From an uncultured Nitrosomonas sp. (GTDB taxonomy: Bacteria; Pseudomonadota; Gammaproteobacteria; Burkholderiales; Nitrosomonadaceae): a stretch of 64,000 bases of DNA. Location of the stretch: NCBI GenBank assembly GCA_949281375.1, contig CASDLT010000028.1:51593-115592 (forward strand), in the 5' to 3' direction. Positions 1-7,520 of the stretch are shown here, piece after piece. A model generated the notes under the pieces. That model was not told the origin of the DNA. It worked only from the letters and a program-made list of their open reading frames with translations, and did no database searches. Positions within the stretch are counted from its first letter, which is position 1. Each line of letters begins with the position of its first letter. The position numbers were made by a program, and so were the translations under genes.

Positions 1-1
1 A

Positions 2-853
2 TTGTGGATGGTGCTCGCTGCATTTTTATTTGCATGCATGGGCGTACTGGTTAAATTGAGTGCTCCGTATTTTTCGAGTACTGAACTGGTGTTTTATCGT
101 TCTTTATTTGGCGTATGGATGACTTACATGATTATTCGTCATCACCGGCTCCCGCTTCGTACTGCACATTGGAAAATTCATGTCTGGCGGGGATTAACCG
201 GTCTTGTCAGTCTTTTGCTCTTTTTTTACTGTCTGACTCACATGCCATTAGCGGCGGCGATTTCTCTCAATTATACCTGGCCGTTATTTGTCGCTTTATT
301 GACCATCCTGTTTTTGAAAGAGCAAAGCCATTGGTTGATGATTGGCGCCATTCTCATGGGTTTCGTCGGTGTTCTTCTGTTATTGCGTCCGGCTCTACCG
401 GATGAAAACTGGGATGCCAACATACTTGGCATCGCTTCGGGTTTCTTTGCTGCCATTGCTTACATGAATGTCAAGCAATTGGGTAACTTGGGAGAAACTG
501 AATGGCATGTGGTGTTTTATTTTACGTTGATCAGTACCTTGATTACGGGCGTGTGGCTGGCTTTTACATCCTTTCATCCCATTACCGCATATGGCTTGCT
601 GCTGCTGGTAAGTATCGGCATGACGGCTACTCTCGCTCAGCTGGCAATGACTCGGGCCTATCATCGGGGCGCAACGCTCGTAGTCACTTCACTGGGTTAC
701 AGTACAGTTTTATTTGCTTGTGTGTGGGGAATGCTGTTATGGGATGAAGTACTACCTCCCATCGCATGGCTGGGCATGGGTCTAATCATCTTGGGCGGTT
801 CACTGAGCGGCGTTCTCGGTCTGAAATTCTTGGCTTCGGCCCCGCCAAAATGA
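2..853 (+). CDS. DMT-superfamily (EamA) membrane transporter, 5' end cut by window
   Basis: The protein is almost entirely hydrophobic, with about nine or ten membrane segments in two tandem EamA halves. The second half starts near residue 140 (NILGIASGFFAAIAYM). This is the fold of the drug/metabolite transporter superfamily in the inner membrane; the substrate cannot be told from sequence. The reading frame is open to the first base of the window. The apparent TTG at base 2 is probably not the real start, and a few N-terminal residues are likely missing. The C-terminus (LGLKFLASAPPK) is complete. Family assignment is sound; any specific function would be a guess. Confidence 0.85.
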   Translation: MWMVLAAFLFACMGVLVKLSAPYFSSTELVFYRSLFGVWMTYMIIRHHRLPLRTAHWKIHVWRGLTGLVSLLLFFYCLTHMPLAAAISLNYTWPLFVALLTILFLKEQSHWLMIGAILMGFVGVLLLLRPALPDENWDANILGIASGFFAAIAYMNVKQLGNLGETEWHVVFYFTLISTLITGVWLAFTSFHPITAYGLLLLVSIGMTATLAQLAMTRAYHRGATLVVTSLGYSTVLFACVWGMLLWDEVLPPIAWLGMGLIILGGSLSGVLGLKFLASAPPK

Positions 854-941
854 TATGTCGGGCATCATCATTTTGATTGTACAATTTGCACCCTGCAGCT
901 TATTTACCTATGATGTGCCTGTTATCACATGAGGTCGAGTC

Positions 942-1298
942 ATGATTACAATTCAGAAAAAAAATAATCTCATCATCGTTGCAGTCATTGGTGAGTTCAC
1001 ATTAGTGGACTATAAAGAGTTTGAACAGCAAGTACTCTACCAATCCCATTTTGATGGAAAAGCGAACCTGTTGTTTGATTGGCGGGATATGCTTGATTAC
1101 ACCGTCGATGTCGCATGGGAAGAAATAAAGTTCATGCGCGAACATGGCAGTGATTTTAATCGTGTTGCAGTCGTCACCGATGACGAATGGCAAGCCTGGG
1201 GTGCCTGGGTGTTCAATCTGTTTATTGATGCAAACGTAACCGTGTTCCATGATTACGACGAAGCCGAACAATGGGCTTTGGGTAATATATCCGATTGA
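942..1298 (+). CDS. SpoIIAA-like/STAS-fold small protein
   Basis: This 118-residue soluble protein alternates beta strands and helices (MITIQKKNNLIIVAVIGEFT at the N-terminus, LLFDWRDM in the middle, VTVFHDYDEAEQWA at the end). That pattern matches the SpoIIAA-like family (PF11964), which has a STAS-type fold. Members are common in proteobacteria and mostly uncharacterised. It lacks the obvious phosphorylatable serine context of true anti-sigma-factor antagonists, so a regulatory role is only inference. It is preceded by a possible GAGGTCG ribosome-binding site and stands alone between the transporter and a membrane-protein pair. Confidence 0.7.
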   Translation: MITIQKKNNLIIVAVIGEFTLVDYKEFEQQVLYQSHFDGKANLLFDWRDMLDYTVDVAWEEIKFMREHGSDFNRVAVVTDDEWQAWGAWVFNLFIDANVTVFHDYDEAEQWALGNISD

Positions 1299-1369
1299 TG
1301 CCCTGAAGGCATTGAATGCACTGTCTTGTATTTGTTCAGATTCATAATCACTGTAGAGATTGATGTACC

Positions 1370-1852
1370 ATGGATGAATTAGTGTTTGCACGCTTGTTGC
1401 ATGTGCTGGGCGTGGTGTTGTGGATTGGTGGTGTCGCGATGGTGACATCAGTTCTGTTGCCTACGTTGATGCGAATGTCATCGATGTCCGAAGCAATGAC
1501 CGTGTTTCAGCAGTTCAGGCGTCGATTTGCGGCTCAGGCGCGAATTTCGACCTTGATTGTGGGTATTTCGGGGTTTTATATGGTGTATGAGTTGAACGCA
1601 TGGCATCGGTTCTTGCAATGGCAGTATTGGTGGATGCATTCGATGGTGGCGATCTGGTTATTGTTCAGCGTGATGTTGTTCATACAGGAACCCCGCGGTC
1701 GACGGCAACAGCTTCCGCAATCTGCGGATGTACAAGTTACACCTGAGACGTTCGCTCGAATTCAGCGCAAGCATATCTTTTTGCTGATTCTAAGTTTGAT
1801 GACCATTGCTGGTGCTGTGGCCGGCAGTCACGGCTGGCTCCTGGGAGTGTGA
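1370..1852 (+). CDS. Small four-helix integral membrane protein, CopD/HemJ-like
   Basis: The 160-residue protein has four predicted membrane helices. It starts with FARLLHVLGVVLWIGGVAM, the histidine-containing first helix seen in CopD- and HemJ-like membrane proteins, and a second histidine-rich helix contains YWWMHSMVAIWLL. The helix histidines could bind haem or a metal, but this is inference. It sits 3 bp before a SirB2-like gene, so the two probably form an operon of small membrane proteins. No specific function can be assigned. Confidence 0.65.
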   Translation: MDELVFARLLHVLGVVLWIGGVAMVTSVLLPTLMRMSSMSEAMTVFQQFRRRFAAQARISTLIVGISGFYMVYELNAWHRFLQWQYWWMHSMVAIWLLFSVMLFIQEPRGRRQQLPQSADVQVTPETFARIQRKHIFLLILSLMTIAGAVAGSHGWLLGV

Positions 1853-1855
1853 CCG

Positions 1856-2239
1856 ATGAGTTATGCCGTGTTAAAAATGATCCATGTCGGCAGTGTCATT
1901 GGCAGTTTTACGCTGTTCTTCATGCGTGGCGTGTGGCTAATGCAGAATTCCAAAAACCTGAGCCAGCGTTGGGTCAAAGTATTACCTCATATCGTCGATA
2001 CGCTCCTGCTGGGCAGCGCGATCTTCTTGGCGATTGCCATCCAGCAAAATCCTCTGGAGCATGCTTGGCTGACGGCGAAAGTCATGGGACTACTTGTGTA
2101 TATTGGGCTTGGTCTTGTCGCGATGCGATTTGGAAAAACTCGACAGATCAAGATTATTGCCTGGGGCGCAGCTGAGTGCGTATTTGCTTACATTGTCTTG
2201 GTTGCGTTAACCAAGCAGCCGCTGTTGGGACTGGGGTAA
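1856..2239 (+). CDS. SirB2-family membrane protein
   Basis: The 127-residue protein has four membrane helices. The N-terminal YAVLKMIHVGSVIGSFTLFFMRGVW and the later SQRWVKVLPHIVDTLLLGSAI are typical of the SirB2 family (PF04247). The name derives from an old Salmonella invasion-regulator annotation; the biochemical role is not known. The start codon lies 3 bp after the preceding membrane-protein stop, which implies co-transcription and probably related roles. The conserved histidines in helices 1 and 2 resemble those of the upstream protein. Confidence 0.75.
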   Translation: MSYAVLKMIHVGSVIGSFTLFFMRGVWLMQNSKNLSQRWVKVLPHIVDTLLLGSAIFLAIAIQQNPLEHAWLTAKVMGLLVYIGLGLVAMRFGKTRQIKIIAWGAAECVFAYIVLVALTKQPLLGLG

Positions 2240-2279
2240 CTTCGTCTGCGTCTTTTGAACTACATGCATCAATAAGCTG

Positions 2280-2804
2280 ATGAATTTCTCCGGAGTATGT
2301 GTCGACAGAGCAGATCCAACGCACGCTCAAGCGATATCCCGGCTCATCAACCTGACCTATCGCGGTAATTCTGGCTGGACACGGGAAACCAACATTATTC
2401 TTGGGGATAGAACAAATCCACAGGAAATAGTCTCGGCATTGTCAAATCCGAATGGTTATTTTTTTGTGACCTATCTGAATAATGATCTGAAATCATGTAT
2501 TTATGTGACCCAAGAAAAGGATCATGCCTATATTGGTTTTTTTTCGGTACATCCCGATTTTCAAGCAAAGGGATTGGGCAAGCATATGCTGGAGTATGCA
2601 GAATCTTTCGCTCAGAACCAGTTAAACAGAGCAAAGTTTCGCATGTTTGTCGTGTCTCAACGGCCTGAACTGATCGCGTTTTACGAGCGCAGGGATTATC
2701 TTCGCACTAGTCGGATTGAGCCTTATCCTGTGCATCTGGGTATTGGCACTCCAAAAGTAGCCGAATTAACAATCGAATATTTGGAGAAAATTATTTCGTT
2801 GTAG
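2280..2804 (+). CDS. GNAT-family N-acetyltransferase
   Basis: The protein is 174 residues long, the usual length for a single GNAT domain. The acetyl-CoA binding motif A is visible as FFSVHPDFQAKGLGKHMLEY (the Q/RxxGxG/A type signature, QAKGLG). Before it comes the beta-strand region YFFVTYLNNDLKSCIYV, and after it the typical FYERRDYLRTSR, where a tyrosine follows an alpha helix. The acceptor substrate is unknown. The ATG at 2280 has no strong ribosome-binding site, so the start is somewhat uncertain. Confidence 0.85.
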   Translation: MNFSGVCVDRADPTHAQAISRLINLTYRGNSGWTRETNIILGDRTNPQEIVSALSNPNGYFFVTYLNNDLKSCIYVTQEKDHAYIGFFSVHPDFQAKGLGKHMLEYAESFAQNQLNRAKFRMFVVSQRPELIAFYERRDYLRTSRIEPYPVHLGIGTPKVAELTIEYLEKIISL

Positions 2805-3027
2805 GGCTTTATATCACCCAAAAGAGGGAATATTCTTATTTTCATTTTTTTTTGCGGATTTCATTGTTTCTTTTTCTTAATATAAATAATAAGATAGCGC
2901 GATCTTATCTCAATAACATTACTTCCAACGATTGTTTGTATCAACATTTTCTTGACATTTCGTATGCTAGTTTGAAACACACATTGCTTGGCAATGTGAT
3001 CAAGATATTTCATAGACGAGGAAAATC

Positions 3028-3285
3028 ATGCTTAAAAAACTTTTTCTAATTATTCTATTAAGTTCGAGTGTTTCCTGTTTTGCTGAAACAGGAGAACGTA
3101 AATCAAACGCACTGATCGATAGTAGTCAACAAAATCGGTCGTCCGCCGATGCCAAGCAAAAAAGCCAGTCATCTCAATCGACGCCATCTGGAAATCAAGG
3201 AGATTCGCAATCTTCGCAAGGTTCCGGTTCGGATTCCAATCCGAAACCTCCCATGATTGAATATTGTAAAAAACATACCTGTTAA
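3028..3285 (+). CDS. Small secreted Ser/Gln-rich protein of unknown function
   Basis: The 85-residue protein begins with a short signal peptide (MLKKLFLIILLSSSVSCFA). What follows is a low-complexity stretch rich in Ser, Gln, Gly and Asp, ending in a short conserved-looking tail with two cysteines (IEYCKKHTC). A GAGGA ribosome-binding site stands 6-7 bases before the ATG. The SVSC segment resembles a weak lipobox, so it could be a lipoprotein, but cleavage after CFA is equally plausible. It ends 29 bp before the alpha-carbonic anhydrase gene and is likely co-transcribed with it. I do not recognise a family. Confidence 0.6.
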   Translation: MLKKLFLIILLSSSVSCFAETGERKSNALIDSSQQNRSSADAKQKSQSSQSTPSGNQGDSQSSQGSGSDSNPKPPMIEYCKKHTC

Positions 3286-3314
3286 CGACTATTTACTACA
3301 TTCGGGGTTAATTT

Positions 3315-4106
3315 ATGAAAACTACGATAATAAGAAATCTGGCTTCTGTAATTTTTACTTGTTATGCAACGACGGTTATTTCAGCACCTCATTGGACGCA
3401 TACTGAACAATCAACGTGGTGGGCGGTGGAGGATACGGAGCAGGTCGTGCCGATGAAATATCCTTATGCGGAATGCGGTGTCGGGAAACATCAATCACCC
3501 GTCGATCTTGCAAACACGCCTATCATCGATACCAAGCCTTTGAGCCGCTTACAAGCCCTCTATGGTGTCGATACGCCGAGTTTTTTCAATACCGGTCATG
3601 CCGTGCAAGTCAATACATCGGAAAATTACGCTGGCGTGCTGAAAATTGGAGAGGAATCCTTTCCGCTGATCCAGTTTCATTTTCATGAACCGAGCGAACA
3701 TGTCGTTGCAGGAAGAAATTTTCCTGCTGAATTGCATTACGTTCATGTCAACGAAGATGGAAGAATCATCGTGCTGGGTGTCGCCATAGATGTTGGAAAC
3801 GAACATCCGGTTTTTCAAACGATTCTGGATAATATGCCAAATGAAGAAGGTCAGGAAAATGCTACCACCGGAATCCAGTTGAATCCCGCGCAATTATTGC
3901 CGGCGCTTGACCCTGCCAATCTCGAGTACTACACACTGGCTGGCTCGCTGACTACGCCACCGTGTAGCGAAGGTGTGCAATGGTATTTATTGCCCCAAAC
4001 TATCACGATTTCGGCAGCGCAGCTTGATCAATTGAAAACCTTCTATAATTCCAATGCGAGGGCTCCTCAGGAAGTGAATGGACGCAATTTGTTATCCACT
4101 AAGTAA
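3315..4106 (+). CDS. Periplasmic alpha-class carbonic anhydrase
   Basis: Catalyses CO2 + H2O <-> HCO3- + H+. The 263-residue precursor has a signal peptide (about residues 1-24, ending VISA) and the full alpha-class fold. Zinc ligands are His122 and His124 in FHFHEPSEH and His141 in AELHYVH. The substrate-pocket signature SLTTPPCSEGVQW is present, with Cys54 and the TPPC cysteine placed to form the usual disulfide. In an autotroph such an enzyme would help supply inorganic carbon from the periplasm; that role is inference. It follows the small secreted protein at 3028 with a 29-bp gap. Confidence 0.95.
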   Translation: MKTTIIRNLASVIFTCYATTVISAPHWTHTEQSTWWAVEDTEQVVPMKYPYAECGVGKHQSPVDLANTPIIDTKPLSRLQALYGVDTPSFFNTGHAVQVNTSENYAGVLKIGEESFPLIQFHFHEPSEHVVAGRNFPAELHYVHVNEDGRIIVLGVAIDVGNEHPVFQTILDNMPNEEGQENATTGIQLNPAQLLPALDPANLEYYTLAGSLTTPPCSEGVQWYLLPQTITISAAQLDQLKTFYNSNARAPQEVNGRNLLSTK

Positions 4107-4129
4107 TGTGGATGTACGTTCACAAACAG

Positions 4130-4156
4130 GCTCCAATTGATCTGATCAATTGGAGC
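4130..4156. repeat. 27-bp perfect inverted repeat (hairpin) between carbonic anhydrase and prmC
   Basis: Two 13-bp arms, GCTCCAATTGATC (4130-4142) and its exact complement (4144-4156), flank a single central T. No T-run follows, so it is not a classic terminator. It could end the carbonic anhydrase transcript with Rho, stabilise its 3' end, or be a protein-binding palindrome. Confidence 0.7.
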
Positions 4157-4206
4157 AACGTGCTGTACCAGCGGGGGGAAGGCTTTAGCAGAGGATTGCC
4201 CCGCTG

Positions 4207-5058
4207 ATGGCGCTATACCCCAACACCATTGCTGAAGCACTGACAGCAGCAAGCATTGATAAAGTCGATGCGCAGTTATTGTTGCAGCATGTGCTCAATG
4301 TCGATCACGCCTTCTTATTGACTCACCCCGAACAGGTATTAACTGAGCAGCAGCACGCTGATTTCCTGAATCTGACCCAACGTCGCAAGGAAGGCTTACC
4401 AGTGGCTTATTTAACCGGGCAACGTACATTCTACGATTTGACGTTCGAAGTTTCCAATGCCGTCTTGATTCCGCGTCCGGAGACTGAATTATTGGTTGAT
4501 CTGGCCTTGCAGCATATTCCTGCTGATAAACCGTCGAAAATCCTGGATCTGGGTACTGGAAGCGGGGTTCTTGCGATTACCATTGCCAAGCATCGACCTT
4601 ACGCCCAGGTGACCGCTGTCGATGTCTCCAAAGATGCGATTGCAATTTGTCAACGTAACGCCCGCAATGTGCATGTTCAAAATATACGTTTCATCACTGC
4701 AAGCTGGTTCGATGAACTTTTGTCTGAAACTTTCGATCTGATAGTATCTAATCCGCCCTATGTTGCAGACGCCGATCCTCACTTGCAGCAAGGGGATTTG
4801 CGGTTTGAGCCTCGCTTGGCGTTAACCGCTGGTGTAAACGGATTGACGTGTATTCAGCATATTATCGACAAGGCTCCTCAGTATCTCATCCGCGAAGGGT
4901 GGCTGCTGTTCGAACATGGATATGACCAAGCCGCCGAATGCAGCCGATTGTTGCGCGATGCAGATTTTAGTAATATTTGTTCATATCCAGATTTGGCTGG
5001 CATAATGCGCGTCAGCGGCGGTCAGGCGATGGCTTTTCATTCGCGCAGTAACGGATAA
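4207..5058 (+). CDS. prmC: Peptide chain release factor N5-glutamine methyltransferase
   Basis: Methylates the glutamine of the GGQ motif in release factors RF1/RF2 using S-adenosylmethionine. The 283-residue length fits the family. An N-terminal helical domain contains the conserved PVAYLTGQRTFYDLTFEVSN region and LIPRPETELLV. The SAM motif I is ILDLGTGSGVLAITIA, and the glutamine-binding catalytic motif NPPY appears in LIVSNPPYVADAD. The start at 4207 follows a possible AGAGGA site. A prfA gene often lies directly upstream but is absent here. Confidence 0.95.
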   Translation: MALYPNTIAEALTAASIDKVDAQLLLQHVLNVDHAFLLTHPEQVLTEQQHADFLNLTQRRKEGLPVAYLTGQRTFYDLTFEVSNAVLIPRPETELLVDLALQHIPADKPSKILDLGTGSGVLAITIAKHRPYAQVTAVDVSKDAIAICQRNARNVHVQNIRFITASWFDELLSETFDLIVSNPPYVADADPHLQQGDLRFEPRLALTAGVNGLTCIQHIIDKAPQYLIREGWLLFEHGYDQAAECSRLLRDADFSNICSYPDLAGIMRVSGGQAMAFHSRSNG

Positions 5059-5120
5059 GGCACTTGACAACGTTTTAAGATATTAAATTTTTGGATAGAT
5101 TTTTTGGAGAAATTAACACT

Positions 5121-5429
5121 ATGAATGTTGAAGATTTAATCGAGCAACAAATTAGCGCTCATCCGGTAGTTCTTTACATGAAAGGCTCATTAGATCAGCC
5201 GCAATGCGGTTTCTCTGCAAATGCGGTGAATATACTCAAGGCTTGTGGTGTCGATAATATTTATGCCGTTGATGTATTGGCAGATCCGGAAATCAGGCAA
5301 GGGATCAAGGATTATTCTAACTGGCCAACCATTCCCCAGTTGTATGTGAATGGAGAATTCATTGGCGGTTCGGATATTGTGACCGAAATGTATCAAAGCG
5401 GTGAACTACAAAAATTATTCGAAAATTGA
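5121..5429 (+). CDS. grxD: Monothiol glutaredoxin, Grx4/GrxD type
   Basis: A 102-residue CGFS-type monothiol glutaredoxin. The active-site motif is CGFS in QPQCGFSANAV, the cis-proline loop is WPTIPQLY, and the glutathione-binding GG-D is FIGGSDIV. Such proteins bind a bridging [2Fe-2S] cluster with glutathione and deliver or sense iron-sulfur clusters in the cytoplasm. The ATG at 5121 is preferred because GGAGA lies 10 bases upstream. An in-frame TTG at 5091 would add an N-terminal extension not expected for the family. It follows prmC by about 60 bp and could be co-transcribed. Confidence 0.95.
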   Translation: MNVEDLIEQQISAHPVVLYMKGSLDQPQCGFSANAVNILKACGVDNIYAVDVLADPEIRQGIKDYSNWPTIPQLYVNGEFIGGSDIVTEMYQSGELQKLFEN

Positions 5430-5446
5430 ACTAGCCTTACATCAGC

Positions 5447-5501
5447 GCGATTCAGCTTGTTTTCACGACGTGTCAATGAACTGAATCGCTCGTAGTTTTT
5501 T
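5447..5501 (+). terminator. Possible intrinsic terminator after grxD
   Basis: The arms GCGATTCAG (5447-5455) and CTGAATCGC (5481-5489) are perfectly complementary across a 25-nt loop and are followed by a six-T run at 5496-5501. It lies between the convergent grxD and yqaA genes. The large loop makes it a moderate candidate. Confidence 0.45.
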
Positions 5502-5921
5502 CTACAGGATCGCCGCTGCAATTGCCCAATAGCGCGCGAACTTTCCCACAGCAATAAACAACAACGCCCATACCCAATTGGTGCGCAACCAGCCCGCTGC
5601 TACGCACAGCAGATCACCGATCAAAGGCGCCCAGGAGAGCAATAGAATTGGAGCACCGTGTCGGCTCACCCATTCCAGCCCTCGAGCATTCCCTCCTCCT
5701 TTCTTCAGTACGGCTTTTTCATCAGGCAGCAAACGTCCAATCAGATACGAACTCATGCCACCCAGCGTATTACCGATCGTCGCTAAAATGAGTGCTTGCC
5801 AGTGTAAATCCGGATAAGCCATCAACACGCCTACAAGCACCGCTTCAGATCCGCCGGGAAGTAACGTCGCAGCTAAAAAACTGCTGGTGAATAACGCCAG
5901 CAGGCTTGATTGTTCATCCAT
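5502..5921 (-). CDS. YqaA-family (DedA/SNARE-associated-like) inner membrane protein
   Basis: The 139-residue protein has about three membrane helices. The family signature is visible: FLAATLLPGGSEAVLVGVL near the N-terminus, an ATIGNTLGGMSSYLIGRL segment, and a C-terminal half with SWAPLIGDLLCVAAGWLR. The last belongs to the re-entrant, glycine- and proline-containing region of the DedA/VTT superfamily. Related proteins act in lipid scrambling and membrane homeostasis; the exact role of YqaA is unsettled. It is convergent with grxD and is read as a single gene. Confidence 0.85.
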   Translation of the reverse strand: MDEQSSLLALFTSSFLAATLLPGGSEAVLVGVLMAYPDLHWQALILATIGNTLGGMSSYLIGRLLPDEKAVLKKGGGNARGLEWVSRHGAPILLLSWAPLIGDLLCVAAGWLRTNWVWALLFIAVGKFARYWAIAAAIL

Positions 5922-6097
5922 GTGAATTGATTCAGTCTGAAAATGGAAAATTTAACTTTAACGGTATAGATGTTAAGAGTCGCCTGTCATTACGTCAGCA
6001 AACTACGCGATTGAGTGTCACTTTCACCAAATGCTTAATTTTATCTCAGCTTCTTGGTTAAAGGGTATTGCTTGCGTTCCGGTTTGCGGGTGGACAA

Positions 6098-6160
6098 TCC
6101 GGTGTAATCCGGTCTATATTCCGGCATTATGAAGACGGATAGTATTCAGATTACACCGGA
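6098..6160. promoter_or_regulatory. Inverted repeat bracketing the fic start codon
   Basis: TCCGGTGTAATC at 6098-6109 and its exact reverse complement GATTACACCGGA at 6149-6160 enclose the ATG at 6129. Additional ATCCGGT and TTCCGG copies lie at 6077-6082, 6107-6113 and 6119-6124. The arrangement could be paired operator half-sites for a DNA-binding regulator, plausibly the Fic protein's own winged helix. It could also be an RNA hairpin that hides the start region. Both readings are inference. Confidence 0.5.
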
Positions 6161-7175
6161 GCTGCTCGCGCTGGTTGCCGAAATCGATGAATTCAAAGGC
6201 GCCTGGCGCGCGCTTGGTTCTCTTGCGCCCGAGCGCCTGCGAGCACTGCGCCACATTGCCACTATCGAAAGTATCGGCTCTTCCACCCGTATCGAAGGCA
6301 GCAAACTGACCGACCGCGAGGTGGGACGCCTGCTGGCCAACCTCGAAATCAAACGCTTCACCAGCCGCGATGAGCAGGAGGTTGCCGGTTATGCTGAGGT
6401 GATGGAAACTGTTTTCCAATCTTGGGCCGACATTCCCCTCACGGAAAATCACATCAAGCAGCTCCATCGCGACCTGTTGAGATACAGCGACAAGGACGAA
6501 CGGCACCGTGGCGGATACAAGACCCTGCGCAACGATGTGGGAGCCTTTGACGCAGATGGGAAGATGATCGGAATCGTATTCGAGACGGCTTCGCCGTTCG
6601 ATACGCCACACCGGATGCAGGAACTGGTGAGCTGGCTGAAGGATACCCGAGAGCTGGCGCACCTTCATCCGCTGCTGATAATCGCCGTCTTCATCGTCAC
6701 CTTTCTGGAAATTCACCCTTTCCAGGACGGCAACGGCCGTCTGAGCCGAATTCTGACGACGTTGCTGCTGTTGCAAGAAGGCTATGCCTATGTGCCGTAT
6801 TCGTCGCTGGAAAGCGTGATCGAGAACAGCAAAGAAGGTTACTATCTGGCCTTGCGGCAGACCCAAGGCACTATCCGCACCGAAGCGCCGGATTGGCAAC
6901 CCTGGTTGCTGTTTTTCCTGCGTGCCTTACAGCAGCAAAAGCGCCGCTTGGCCGTGAAAGTGGAGCGCGAGAAGAACGCACTCGCCATTCTGCCGGAGCT
7001 GGCCGTCAAAATTTTGGACTATGTGCGCGACCACGGTCGCGTCACCACTCGCGAGATGGTGCGCGAAACCGGCGCAAGCCCGAACACACTCAAAGCAACT
7101 TTCACATCATTGGTTGAAAAAGGCTTTCTAGTGCGGCACGGTGGCGGACGTTCAACCTGGTACAGCCTGCCTTAA
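6129..7175 (+). CDS. Fic-domain protein with winged-helix C-terminus (class II Fic)
   Basis: Fic enzymes usually transfer AMP (or another nucleotide moiety) from NTPs to target proteins. The 348-residue protein has the N-terminal inhibitory helix motif S-xxx-E-G as SSTRIEG at residues 51-57. The complete catalytic motif HPFQDGNGR spans 196-204, with His196 as the catalytic base. A C-terminal winged-helix domain covers roughly residues 285-348 (YVRDHGRVTTREMVRETGASPNTLKATF). All active-site residues are present. GC content looks higher than that of neighbouring genes, which suggests transfer. No strong ribosome-binding site precedes the ATG. No antitoxin gene is seen, as expected when inhibition is built in. 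Confidence 0.93.
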   Translation: MKTDSIQITPELLALVAEIDEFKGAWRALGSLAPERLRALRHIATIESIGSSTRIEGSKLTDREVGRLLANLEIKRFTSRDEQEVAGYAEVMETVFQSWADIPLTENHIKQLHRDLLRYSDKDERHRGGYKTLRNDVGAFDADGKMIGIVFETASPFDTPHRMQELVSWLKDTRELAHLHPLLIIAVFIVTFLEIHPFQDGNGRLSRILTTLLLLQEGYAYVPYSSLESVIENSKEGYYLALRQTQGTIRTEAPDWQPWLLFFLRALQQQKRRLAVKVEREKNALAILPELAVKILDYVRDHGRVTTREMVRETGASPNTLKATFTSLVEKGFLVRHGGGRSTWYSLP

Positions 7176-7520
7176 GAAGAACCAATCTGTTAAAACAATT
7201 GCTTAAAATCGCCGCGGATGGTAAGCGCGAGGCCGAGTGTATCTTGGAACCCCTGAAAGGCAACTATCACGTTGGATTGTAGATTCGCGTGCTAGTCATT
7301 CTGTTGGGGCTAGAAAACTGCTACTGAATAAAGCTAGCGGGCTTGATCGTTAATTCAAAATTTTCGCTCTAAAAAGAGAATTATTTAGTTGCTTATTACG
7401 GAGTGTGATGGAAACCGATAGTTATAATTTAAATCCAGGCAATAGAATATACTTGTTGAGACTAATCAACAGAATCTGAAAAATGTTTTATCTATTTGTT
7501 TATCTCCCAATAGTAAGAAG
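7176..7520. other. Gene-free stretch upstream of the two-gene islet
   Basis: These 345 bp contain no convincing reading frame. The sequence becomes markedly AT-rich towards 7500, so it probably holds the promoter of the two-gene unit that follows. I see no terminator, attachment-site repeat or tRNA end. Confidence 0.5.

Noticed and set aside
2852..3049. 65-codon frame before the small secreted protein
   Set aside because: It starts in AT-rich sequence without ribosome-binding site, overlaps the better-supported secreted-protein gene and encodes an unlikely composition.
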